The position numbers and the translations under genes were made by a program. Below, piece after piece: positions 56,225 through 64,000 of a stretch of 64,000 nucleotides of DNA; position 1 is the stretch's first letter; each line of letters begins with the position of its first letter. The stretch is from Petaurus breviceps papuanus (Eukaryota > Chordata > Mammalia > Diprotodontia > Petauridae), in assembly GCA_028583685.1 (NCBI GenBank), contig JAMXIF010001210.1, positions 12,916,316-12,980,315 of the forward strand. Direction: 5' to 3'. The notes under the pieces were generated by a model. That model saw only the letters and a program-made list of their open reading frames with translations, did not search any database and was not told the DNA's origin.

Positions 56225-56638
56225 TCATCTTGACACAGGCAAGTTCTCAGCAATCTTAGTTCCTGGGGAGACAAGGCTTAGCAAGGCCACAAGATACATT
56301 GCCAGTCCCTTCATTAATTCATCCTCTGTCTGTAGAACAGTCCTAGAACCCCTGAAAACGTTAGCAAAACCCTTTCCCAGGATTTCTGTAAACATACAAC
56401 AAGAAAATCCTTCTTCAGGGCTTCTGAACCAACAGAAAGGTTCCCAGACCCCTGCAACAACAGCACTGTCCTTCACCAGTGGACAGTATTCACTCTCTGT
56501 CTGCAGGACAGTCTCAGGGCTTCTTAACAAAAAGCCAGGTTCCAGGACTTCTTCAACAAAAGGACTGTCTTTCACCAGCGGACAAATCTGGCAAAACAAC
56601 ATCAAAACAGACAGACAAAGTACCAGCAAAACAGCCAT
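56225..56638 (-). CDS. ORF of 137 codons in the LTR-like unit, signal-peptide-like
   Basis: I do not recognise this protein. Residues 1-18 (MAVLLVLCLSVLMLFCQI) look like a signal peptide. The following part is internally repeated: CPLVKDS at 19-25 and 52-58, TVLQTE at 43-48 and 100-105, RSPE at 39-42 and 72-75. Five cysteines follow the signal peptide, at 19, 52, 69, 80 and 81. A short hydrophobic run is at 112-124. The start has a fair Kozak context (GACATGG). Repeats at the DNA level (about 100 bp) explain the protein repeats, so the frame could have arisen by chance within duplicated LTR sequence. Confidence 0.3.
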   Translation of the reverse strand: MAVLLVLCLSVLMLFCQICPLVKDSPFVEEVLEPGFLLRSPETVLQTESEYCPLVKDSAVVAGVWEPFCWFRSPEEGFSCCMFTEILGKGFANVFRGSRTVLQTEDELMKGLAMYLVALLSLVSPGTKIAENLPVSR

Positions 56639-56930
56639 GTCTCCTCAGTCCTTGGCAGCTCCGGGGGCAGGTCTCAAAAGTCCAGGGCAATTCAAAGTGG
56701 CCTTCCACAATCCTCTAAGTCTCTCTCTCTGCCTCCACGTGGGTGCTGCTTCCAAAAAGTTCTTCTGCCTCTCTCTTGTCTCTCCAAATCTACATCACCA
56801 GCTCCTCCCAGTTCAGGACTTTCTTTTCACATCAACAAGTCCATCCCACAGGTGGGATTAACAAGCTCTGGGTTTTAACACAATCAATTTGAAAACCAAG
56901 CCAATACAGGGGAATCTTTAATAATTGCCA

Positions 56931-56941
56931 TTACTATCACA
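56931..56941. repeat. Direct repeat left of the 28S block
   Basis: ttactatcaca, identical to 57158-57168. On the minus strand it is also the first 11 bases of the LTR-like sequence. Confidence 0.9.
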
Positions 56942-56963
56942 TTCCACCCCTCCAGGATCCTTG

Positions 56964-57157
56964 GCCTTAGATGGAGTTTGCCACCTGCTTTGGGCTGCAT
57001 TCCCAAGCAACCCGACTCCGAGAAGACCCGGTCCCGGTGCGCTGGGGGCCGCTAGCGGCCTCACACCATCCACGGGCCTTGAACTCTCTCTTCAAAGTTC
57101 TTTTCAACTTTCCCTTACAGTTCTTGTTGACTATCGGTCTCGTGCCGGTATTTAACC
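56964..57157 (-). pseudogene. 28S rRNA-derived fragment, circularly permuted
   Basis: On the minus strand 57157-57078 reads TAAATACCGGCACGAGACCG ... GAGAGAGTTCAAG. It is followed at 57077-56964 by GCCCGTGGATGGTGTGAGG ... CTCCATCTAAGGC. Both are parts of the 5' region of 28S rRNA, where the second piece directly precedes the first (CTAAGGC is followed by TAAATACC). The order is therefore permuted. The new joint is CAAG|GCCCGTGG. Roughly 90% identity to mammalian 28S by eye. Confidence 0.9.
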
Positions 57158-57168
57158 TTACTATCACA
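57158..57168. repeat. Direct repeat right of the 28S block
   Basis: ttactatcaca, see 56931-56941. The pair could be a TSD of the 216-bp 28S-bearing insert or a leftover start of a second LTR. Confidence 0.9.
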
Positions 57169-57189
57169 AGGTCTCACGGTCTCTAAAGA

Positions 57190-57495
57190 ACTTTGGAATT
57201 GATTATGAGGCATGGGAGATACTGGCCCAGGATCTCCCAGCATGGTGTGCCTGCATTAAAGGAGGCACTGTGTTTTATGAGCAAAGAATTGTAGTAGTTC
57301 AAAAGAAACATGAGATGTGCAAGTTTAGAGACATCTCCCCTGTAAATGTTCATATGGACCATTTGTGCCCAACCTATGAAAAAGCCGTTGGAGCTCATGT
57401 TGGTCTGATCTGTCACAGCTGCATACACTGTGCCTTGACCCCAATATAGGGATGCCATTTTGGTCTTCTTTGAGAACAAAGGACAATAACGAATC
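57190..57495 (+). mobile_element. 3' end of the endonuclease/RT LINE, zinc-finger tail
   Basis: The plus strand encodes in a degraded frame MDHLCPTYEKAVGAHVGLIC followed by HSCIHC. Active relatives here carry a C2H2-type finger (CPTC-x-x-x-F-R-A-R-I-G-L-I-S-H). One finger cysteine is Tyr in this copy. The stop is followed by a 3' UTR ending 'ggtcttctttgagaacaaag' and 'gacaataac', the tail shared with the short SINEs. Only the last 300 bp of the LINE are present. Confidence 0.7.
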
Positions 57496-57564
57496 TCAGT
57501 ATTCCATCCCGTTAACAAAATAGTGGAAAGTACTTATACTTTCATGGTGGATTTGATTTTTGGG

Positions 57565-57762
57565 AATGATGCATATAGTGGATAGATCACTAGACTTTGA
57601 ATCAGGAAGCTTTGGAGATTTGGCTTCAAATCCTGGACCAGACACTTACTTAACTTAATTTGACTTAACCTCCTTGTGATGCATTTTCCTTATTTGTAAA
57701 ATTAGAGGACTGGACTCAACCTTTTAACATTTCTTCCAACTCTGAATCTGTGATCCTATGAA
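57565..57762 (+). repeat. MIR-like CORE-SINE
   Basis: 'gactttgaatcaggaagctt', 'aaatcctggaccagacactt', 'attagaggactggactcaac' and 'aactctgaatctgtgatcct'. Confidence 0.7.
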
Positions 57763-57769
57763 TAAAGTA

Positions 57770-58600
57770 GGTAATCACAATAGATAATACCGTTTTTGGT
57801 GTTAAGTACATACACTTGGCATCGAGTATGACTATAAAGTAACAAGATTGGTTTTCTTGGGTGGCTGGCAAACTGGGTCTGAGTGGCATTCCAAACAAGC
57901 TTTCAGTAGTGGCAGTCTCATTTGAATAAGTACATAGCCTCCCTCCTAAGGTAGTCACTTTTAAAGGTCAACTTTGAAGGGGATAACACTAATTTATATG
58001 TATAAATTCTAATAATTCCATTGTTTTAAAAATGTCTAATTACTTTGTAGGCAAATCTTATATATACCACTGGAAACTAGGGCTGGAGGAGAATGTTAAG
58101 TGCCTATTCTTCCTTTCCTTTCCTACATACTGGAATTAATAAAAATTACTTGAGAACACCTGGGAGGAGAATGGAGTCTTACCAATGCTAAGCGCTGGAA
58201 ATAAATTAATGTTTAATATTGAGATGCTGAGGACAAGCTTTGAACAGGACCAGAACCGCTCTTGAATGTTCTATCCTGGACAAATTCCTGGGTTTCAATC
58301 TTCCATCCTTGTGTAATTTTACACATATCTTCATGCTAAGTGCTTGCATTGTCAAAGGAGCACTCAGAATAAATAATGTTACTTGGGGAGTCATAAATGG
58401 AATCCATGTCAGCTAGAGTCTCAAAATGGATCCATAACTGGCTTTTTGTCCCTCAATTTGATATGGTCTAATTTAATTGTAATGATTTATGGCTTGAAGG
58501 AAGACACTTTCTGCTCTCCTCCCCAAACCTTATTTTGCTCTTTCCCTACTCCTGAATTGCTCTTAGAAAGAGGACCCAAAGATATTTCCTCCCTGAACTG
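57770..58600. other. No recognised gene or repeat
   Basis: Mixed sequence, no landmark. Confidence 0.35.
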
Positions 58601-58611
58601 ATTGTCATAAT

Positions 58612-58800
58612 GATAATAACACATTTATTTGTATACTTAGATGTATGCAAAGCACTTTCTACATTGCAATCCGGAGGGCTACATAATGCTGGCATTATTA
58701 TCTTCATTTAACAGATGAGGAAACAGGCTTAACAGGAAGTTAAATTACTAGCCCATGGTCACACAGATAATAAATGTCAGAATGTACATTTGAACTCATT
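58612..58800 (-). repeat. MIR
   Basis: 'aatgataataacacatttat', 'atttaacagatgaggaaaca' and 'cccatggtcacacagataat' in antisense order. Confidence 0.8.
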
Positions 58801-58831
58801 TATTCATTCATTCAACAAGGATTTATTAAGT

Positions 58832-59082
58832 AATAATAGCTAGCAGTTATATAGTTCTTTAAAATGCTTTGCATGTTAACTGATTTGATTTCCAATAAAG
58901 CTGTGAGGTAGGTTGTATTTTTACCCCCATTTTACAGATGAAGAAACTGACATACTGAAAGGTGAAATGATTTGCTCAGGGTCACACAGCTATTCAGTGC
59001 CTTAGTAGGATTGAAAGTGAGAGCTTCCTGTCCCACTACTTCTATGCTCTATCCCCTGTTCTACCCAGCTGCTCTGCTCTAT
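58832..59082 (-). repeat. MIR-like CORE-SINE inserted in an older repeat
   Basis: Complete antisense copy from 'aataatagctagcagttata' to 'gttctacccagctgctctgc'. The flanks 'ttcaacaaggatttattaag' and 'gggctctgtgctcagtgctg' belong to one older repeat that it splits. Confidence 0.75.
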
Positions 59083-59199
59083 TCTGGGCTCTGTGCTCAG
59101 TGCTGGAGATAGAGAGAAAAATGAAATAAATAGATGTATAGAATTACCTCATCATGCACAATCCATTCCCAACCTTTCTTTCAAACTACCTTAGTAAAA

Positions 59200-60150
59200 T
59201 AGTAATTATACCTTTGAATTTGAATTAGAAAAAATAATAACAAAATTCATTTGGAAAGACAAAAAGTCAAGAATACCAAAGGAAATAATGAAAAAAAGTG
59301 TGAGGGAAGAAGGTTTAGCAGTATCAGATCTTAAACTGTATTATAAGGCAGTAATTATCAAAACTATCCAAGAAATAGCAAGTTAGATCAATGCAATAGA
59401 CATATATAATTTACGGTATCAAATAAACATAATAGTCTTGTATTTGACATGTATAAAGACTTAAGGTTTTGGGATAAGAATTCATTATTTGGTAAAAATT
59501 ATTGGGAAAACTGGAAAGCAGTATGGCAGAAACTGGGCATAGACCAATATCTTTGTGATGTTAAAGAACTGGAAATTGCAGGGATGTTCATCATTTGGGG
59601 AAAGGCTGAACAAGTTGTGGTATATGATTGTTATGGAATACTACTGTGCTATCAGAAACGATGAGCTTAATGATTTTAGAAAAACATGGAAAGATTTATG
59701 TGAAATAATGAAGAGGGAAATGAGCAGAACCAAGAGAACATTGTATACAGTAACAGCAATATTGTTTAAGGAATGACTTTGAGAGAATAAGTTATTTTGA
59801 CTATTATAAATACCTAAATTAACTATAAAGGACATATGAAGACAGATGCTATCTGCATCCAGAGAAAGAACTGGTAAATAGAAGTATGTATAGAATAATT
59901 TTACACACGCACACACACACACACACACACCTGTTTGTATCTAATGGTAGCTCTCTCGGCGGTTTGGGGAGAAGGGAAGAAAAAAAGAAATTCACATGAT
60001 AATTTTACTGTATATTTGAAAGGAATAGCAAGTTGTGTATAGTAGATTTGCAGTTTCATGTGCAAACATCTTTTTTTATTGTACTATGTTTTGGAAATGC
60101 TTGTTTTATTCTATAAATTAAAAATAAAATAAATTTTTATAAATACCAGG
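59200..60150 (+). mobile_element. L1, 5'-truncated and internally deleted, plus strand
   Basis: 59200-59400 encodes the late ORF2 stretch TKFIWKDKKSRIPKEI and LKLYYKAVIIKTI. 59570-59770 encodes LNKLWYMIVMEYYCAIRND and MKREMSRTKRTLYTV, the C-terminus of L1 ORF2p. The part between is shortened and frames change. The 3' UTR contains an (AC)n at 59902-59930 and ends in an A/T-rich tail. A dead copy. Confidence 0.85.
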
Positions 60151-60179
60151 CTTCCAGTAAAAAGAAAACAACACAAAAA

Positions 60180-60480
60180 AAGGAATAATTGCTGGCCTGA
60201 GGGAAGTTTCATTCTAATGGAAGACACAGCACGTATAGGTAAATATAAGATATTTACAAGAAAAGAAATAATTGACCTCAGGGAGGCTACATTCTAACAG
60301 AAGATATAACATGTACATATATGTATAGGTAAACATAATATATTTACAAGACAGTTTTGTGGGATGGGGCACAAAGGGCTGGGAGGATGAAGAGCGATTC
60401 AATAGGGGAAATAGCATTTGAATTGAACTTTGAGGGAGGGGAGAGTTTCTAAGAGGCAGAAGTGAGGAAGAAGTAGATTT
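60180..60480 (+). repeat. Unclassified ancient repeat, partly duplicated
   Basis: 'agggaagtttcattctaatg' at about 60200 and 'agggaggctacattctaaca' at about 60282 are two copies of the same phrase in tandem, about 80 bp apart. Then 'gaattgaactttgaggga' follows. Family as at 8650. Confidence 0.5.
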
Positions 60481-60502
60481 CAGACATAGAAGATAGCATG
60501 GG

Positions 60503-60640
60503 GGAGGTGGGGCACAGTGGATAGAGCACTGACCCTGAAGTCAGCCCTGAGTTCAAATTTGGCCTCAGTGTGACCCTGGCCAAGTTTTAACCCCAATGAA
60601 AGAAGAAGAAGAAGAAGGAGGAGGAGGAGGAGAAACTGTT
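60503..60640 (+). repeat. tRNA-derived SINE, subfamily A, with (GAA/GGA)n tail
   Basis: 'ggggcacagtggatagagca' through 'gttcaaatttggcctcagtg' and 'ttttaaccccaatgaaag', with internal losses. The A-tail has become a GAA/GGA array at 60600-60633. Confidence 0.8.
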
Positions 60641-60726
60641 CAAAGGAAATAAATAAGATACTATGTATGAAGAATAGGGAGTGGGTCAGTTTAGCTGGAT
60701 TGCAGGGTGTATGAGGTGAGTAAGGA

Positions 60727-60890
60727 GGGGCGGCTAGGTGGCCCAGTGAGTAAAAGCGCCGGCTAGGAGTCAGGAGGACCCGAGTTCTGGCCTTAGACAT
60801 TTAACACCCACACAAAAAACCTAGCCATGTAACCTTGGCCAAGTTACTTAACCCCAATTGCCCTCCAAAAAAAGGCAAAAAAAAAAAAAT
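60727..60890 (+). repeat. tRNA-derived SINE, subfamily B
   Basis: 'ggggcggctaggtggcccag', 'ttaacacccacacaaaaaac', 'aagttacttaaccccaattg' and an A-rich tail. Inserted in the ancient repeat. Confidence 0.9.
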
Positions 60891-60971
60891 AGGTTGGAGC
60901 CAGATTGTAAAGGCCTTTACATGCCAAACAGGAGACTGTGTTTTCTCCTGGAGACAAGGAAGCCACTAGAG

Positions 60972-61175
60972 CAGGGGTGCAGAATCTTCGGCCTTGAGGC
61001 CACATGTGGTCTTCTAGGTCCTTGGGTGTGGCCTTTTGATGGAGTCCAAATTTTATAGAACAAATCCTTTTATTAGGGGGTTTTGTTCTGTGAAGTTTGG
61101 ATTCTGTCCAAGGGTCGCACCTGAGGACCTGGAGGGCTGCATATGGCCTCGAGGCCTCAGGTTCCCCACCCCATG
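60972..61175. mobile_element. hAT-type MITE, 204 bp, perfect 8-bp TSD
   Basis: Same family as 2121-2323, slightly more diverged at its tips (CAGGGGTGCAGAATC and GGTTCCCCACCCCATG). The TSD is cactagag at 60964-60971 and 61176-61183. It sits in the ancient repeat between 'ggaagccactagag' and 'cactagagctttt'. Confidence 0.9.
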
Positions 61176-61183
61176 CACTAGAG

Positions 61184-61570
61184 CTTTTAAAAACAGAGAG
61201 TGTGCACTTTAGGACACAGGACAGCTGTAGTTGGCAGCAGCAGATGGATTGGAGGGAGGGTTGAGTTGAAGTGGGTTATTGGAATAGTTCAGGAGACAGG
61301 TGATGGGGGCCTTGAGTCAGGTGTGAGTGGAGAGGAAGGAAGAGAGAATTGTGTGGATGAAGAATTAGCCAGACTTGATAACACATTGGATATGGGGTGG
61401 GAGGGAGGGAGAAGGAAAGCAGAGGAGGACTTTGAGGTTGCAAACCCTTGTGTCTGCAACATCGGTCATGGCCTGGGCAGAAATAGGAAAACTGGGAAGA
61501 GGAGTGGGTTTTGGGGAAAAGATAATGAGTTCTGTTTCAAACATGTTGAGTTCATCTATAGCAATATAGT
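61184..61570 (+). repeat. Unclassified ancient repeat, distal part
   Basis: 'ggaatagttcaggagacagg', 'acacattggatatggggtgg' and 'aaagataatgagttctgttt'. The long open frame (61200-61583) has no domain I know and follows the repeat's composition. Confidence 0.5.
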
Positions 61571-61698
61571 TGGAAATGCCTAGTTGTCATTTATTTGTAA
61601 ATGTGAGAATGATACCCAGACAAATAAAGCACTTTTATGAAATATTGTCCCTCTGTATTGGTATTAATACTAAGAATCACAATCCCTTCATGTCTTTT

Positions 61699-61855
61699 TT
61701 TTTTTTTGCAGGGGGGAAAGCAGGGTAATTGGGGTTAAGTGACTTGCCCAAGGTCACACGGCTAGTAAGTGTTAAGTGTCTGAGGCCACATTTGAACTTA
61801 GGTCCTCCTGACTCCAGTGCCGGTGCTCTATTCACTGCACCACCTAGCCATCCCT
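61699..61855 (-). repeat. tRNA-derived SINE, subfamily A, 13-bp TSD
   Basis: Complete antisense copy. Flanks cttcatgtctttt and cttcatatctttt are a TSD with one difference. Confidence 0.9.
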
Positions 61856-61874
61856 CTTCATATCTTTTAAAACA

Positions 61875-62125
61875 TTCTTTTTGTTATTATTCAGTTGTTT
61901 CAGTTGTGTCCAACTCTTTGTGACCCCATTTGGGGTTTTCTTGGCAAAGATACTGGAGTGATTTGCCATTTCCTTCTCCAGCTCATTTTACAGATGAGGA
62001 AACTGAGGCAAACAGAGTGAAGTGACTTGTCCAGGGTCACACAGCTAATAAGTGTCTGAGGCTGGATTCAAACTTCCTAACTCCCGGCTCAGCTCTTTAT
62101 CCACTGGGCCACCTAGCTATCTTTT
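61875..62125 (-). repeat. tRNA-derived SINE, long Mar1-like form, full length
   Basis: Antisense tail 'gttgtttcagttgtgtccaa', 'ttttcttggcaaagatactg', 'gatgaggaaactgaggcaaa', 'gtcacacagctaataagtg' and the head complement 'ccactgggccacctagc'. The clearest complete long form in the window. Confidence 0.9.
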
Positions 62126-62149
62126 TAAAAAAAGCTAACTTTTATTAAT

Positions 62150-63180
62150 GACTTCTGCCTTCATTTCAATCATTTCCAGTTATACTCAGCCTACCATGAA
62201 CCCTTCTTATAATAAAGGCAAATAGCCATGTGAAATCAACTAACCCAAGTGACTGCATCTCATGGTATATGCAACATTCTACAGCTGTAGTCCCCCACCT
62301 CTTCATCATTTATCCCTGGGGACCAAGTCATCCCTTAGTCCCTTATTTTCTCTTTCTGCTAATGCAAGTATGTGTGGGGTATCTCTATGATCAGTCCAAA
62401 CTTTTAGTATCAGAATGAAATTTTTTGTGTGTGAAAAATGAAACTCCCGCATGAACCTTTGGATTGTGGTTTTGTATAACAGAATCTCATGACTGCATTA
62501 AAGAGCTGGTTTCATCTGTACCTTTCTAGCATTCACCATTTGTTAATGCCACTGTGATGCCCTGCTATCTATCTTCATTTTTCATTGTGCTTACTGTTGC
62601 TAATCATGAAACATGAGAGAGACTGAAGGAGGTCTGGGTAATTTTTTTTTGGCAGTTGGGCAGCTGATACTTCTCAGAATTTTCAGGCTGCTCCTAAAAT
62701 AACCAGAGATGCCATTTGGGTGACTGTATCTATGGGCTTCAAGGAAGTAAACAGTTGTCTGAGCCCCCTGCTGGGCTCCAAAGTGCTCTGACTTTCAGAA
62801 ACTCCAAGAATCCCTTAAATATTCTGATCTTAAACTAACAGTGTCAGGATGGTTTATGTCTCCAGAAGTCTTGTGTCTTGGAAACCATTTGGTATTTACT
62901 TACTCTCCTTGAAGTTATTTTTCCTGAATCCTTAATCTTTGATGTTTCTATTGTAATTTATCTGGAATTTTGGATGACATGGAAAATGGAAGTCTTGTTC
63001 TGTAGATTCTTGGGGTTCATGCTCTATTCTCCTCTGTATAATACTCTCCTTTTCCTCTTTCCTTCCTCCTGACTTCCTCTCTGTCACTCTAAGGTTCTTC
63101 TCTTTCAAACAAAATTCCCTGGCCCTCAATTTATTCTGCAAGCTTTCCCTGACTAAATCCATTTGCCTCTGGCTACCCCA
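62150..63180. other. No recognised gene or repeat
   Basis: No landmark in about 1 kb. 63050-63175 is pyrimidine-rich and could be an L2 piece, but I could not confirm it. Confidence 0.35.
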
Positions 63181-63184
63181 TTCC

Positions 63185-63425
63185 CAGGATAGCTAGGTGG
63201 CACAGTGGATAGAGTGCAGGACCTGGGCTCCAGAGGATCTGAGCTGAAATGTGGTGTAAGACACTAGCTGTGTGACTCTGGACAAGTCACTTAACCCTGT
63301 TTGCCTCAGTTTCTTCCATCTGTAAAATGACCTTGGAGAAGGAAATGGCAAAAACCCTCCAATATCTCTGCCAAGAAAACCCTCAAAAGAAGTCATAAAG
63401 AGTCAGACACAATTTAAAAATGATT
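63185..63425 (+). repeat. tRNA-derived SINE, long Mar1-like form
   Basis: 'gatagctaggtggcacagtg', 'caatatctctgccaagaaaa' and 'agtcataaagagtcagacac' give head, body and long tail. Confidence 0.9.
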
Positions 63426-63564
63426 AAATGTACTAAAAATACCCCCTTCACTCTGGTCACTCATCAGTACATTTTCAGAATATGTTTACCTGGATGCATT
63501 TCACTGGGCATCCTTGTAGGCTTTGTTGCAGTTGTTCCTTTACATATGTACTTTTAAGCTCTCT

Positions 63565-63665
63565 ATCAACCTAGCATTTATTAAACACATATTATGCACC
63601 AGACACTGTGCTAAGTGCTGTGTTTTCCATTAGACTGTAAACTCCTAGGACAAGTGTCTACCTAC
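63565..63665 (+). repeat. L2-like or ancient repeat fragment
   Basis: 'tagcatttattaaacacata', 'gacactgtgctaagtgctgt' and 'gactgtaaactcctaggaca'. Confidence 0.45.
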
Positions 63666-63839
63666 TGCTTAGGATTGCTGAGGAAAGTACTTTGTAAGGC
63701 ACTGTCTACATGTGAATTACTATTGTTTGATATCACTTTATTGCTTTTAGTATGGCACAAGATATACAGAGCACACTATGTCTACGTTACATACAACTAT
63801 CTACTTTTACTACCTTTTATCTAATCTAATACATCAACT

Positions 63840-64000
63840 GGGGCCCCTAGGTGGCACAGTGGATAGAGAGCTGGAACTGAAGAAAGGAAGACCTGAGTTC
63901 AAATCCAGCCTCAGATGCTTACTAGCTGTGTGACCTTGGGCAAGTCATTTCACCCAGTTTGCCTTACTTTCTTCATCTGTAAAATGAGCTGGAGAAGAAA
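63840..64000 (+). repeat. tRNA-derived SINE, cut by the window end
   Basis: 'ggggcccctaggtggcacag', 'agttcaaatccagcctcaga' and 'tgagctggagaag' at the end. The long tail would continue beyond the window. Confidence 0.9.

Larger units (their letters stand above)
55790..57171 (-). mobile_element. LTR-like retroelement unit with 28S-derived block (fossil)
   Basis: The unit is bordered by the 11-bp direct repeat tctcacggtct (55779-55789 and 57172-57182). On the minus strand it shows a 28S-rRNA-derived block, a purine tract GGAGGGGTGGAA, and about 1.15 kb beginning TGTGATAGTAATGG. An AATAAA lies near its end (complement at 55854-55859) and the sequence ends close to GTGTTACA. A purine tract directly before TG is the usual border between the interior and 3' LTR of a retrovirus-like element. 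The 11-bp flanks, however, are too long for retroviral integration and suit LINE-type insertion. No gag, pol or env is seen. Confidence 0.55.

Noticed and set aside
56964-57157. Functional rRNA gene
   Set aside because: Only about 194 bp, permuted and diverged, inside a retroelement. Not part of an rDNA unit.
61200-61583. 127-codon open frame
   Set aside because: It lies in the unclassified ancient repeat and has no recognisable domain. Copies of the repeat elsewhere do not keep a frame.

Overview
The window reads as intergenic or deep-intronic DNA from a marsupial. The evidence is the very dense set of tRNA-headed CORE-SINEs sharing the 'GGTGGCACAGTGGATAGAG ... CTAGCTGTGTGACC' head (Mar1/WSINE-like), L1 copies encoding the 'MEYYCAIRND' ORF2 C-terminus, half-L1 (HAL1) elements, a second LINE lineage with tail-sharing SINEs, and 28S-rRNA-derived sequence inside a retroelement. 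I cannot name the species. I find no host protein-coding gene, tRNA, snoRNA or other functional RNA gene that I would defend. Every open frame with recognisable content belongs to a transposable element.

Layout. 1-2.1 kb: no recognised repeat. 2.1-8.4 kb: a 203-bp hAT-type MITE inside a MIR-like SINE, a 5'-truncated HAL1 (minus), several L1 3' ends and SINEs. 8.6-12.1 kb: a long unclassified ancient repeat cut by a LINE-derived non-autonomous copy, a short SINE and a young tRNA-SINE. 12-17 kb: an old L1 fragment and CA/TA microsatellites. 17.5 kb: a TA-flanked mariner-type MITE. 18.4-19.7 kb: a nearly identical 171-bp local duplication bracketing two inverted SINEs. 21-24 kb: L1 fragments and one solo LTR. 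25.76-26.29 kb: a solo LTR with a perfect 5-bp target-site duplication (TSD). 28.1-35.6 kb: a nest. An old endonuclease/RT LINE (minus) was split by a full-length HAL1 with a 14-bp TSD. That HAL1 was later hit by a SINE with its own 14-bp TSD, and a further SINE sits in the LINE endonuclease region. 36-42 kb: trinucleotide arrays, L3/CR1-like, L2, old L1 and SINEs. 42.4-43.6 kb: a comparatively repeat-free island, ended by an L1 insertion that keeps its 5' end and a 15-bp TSD but has no 3' half and no poly(A). 44.5-54 kb: MIR, L2, L1, SINEs and an inverted pair of LINE-derived SINEs around a GGAA array. 55.8-57.2 kb: an LTR-like unit with a 137-codon signal-peptide-like ORF, joined to a block of 28S rRNA in circularly permuted order. 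57.2-64 kb: a LINE 3' end coding a zinc-finger tail, MIRs, an L1 (plus), the unclassified ancient repeat, a second hAT MITE with a perfect 8-bp TSD, and more SINEs.

The elements illustrate machinery and parasites together. L1-type machinery can explain the long TSDs and A-tails of the SINEs and HAL1. A second LINE shares its 3' tail with short SINEs and with a derivative made from its own two ends. Best second looks: the permuted 28S block, the ORF-bearing LTR-like unit beside it, the ORF2-less HAL1 with one in-frame stop, and the 3'-truncated L1 with a perfect TSD.
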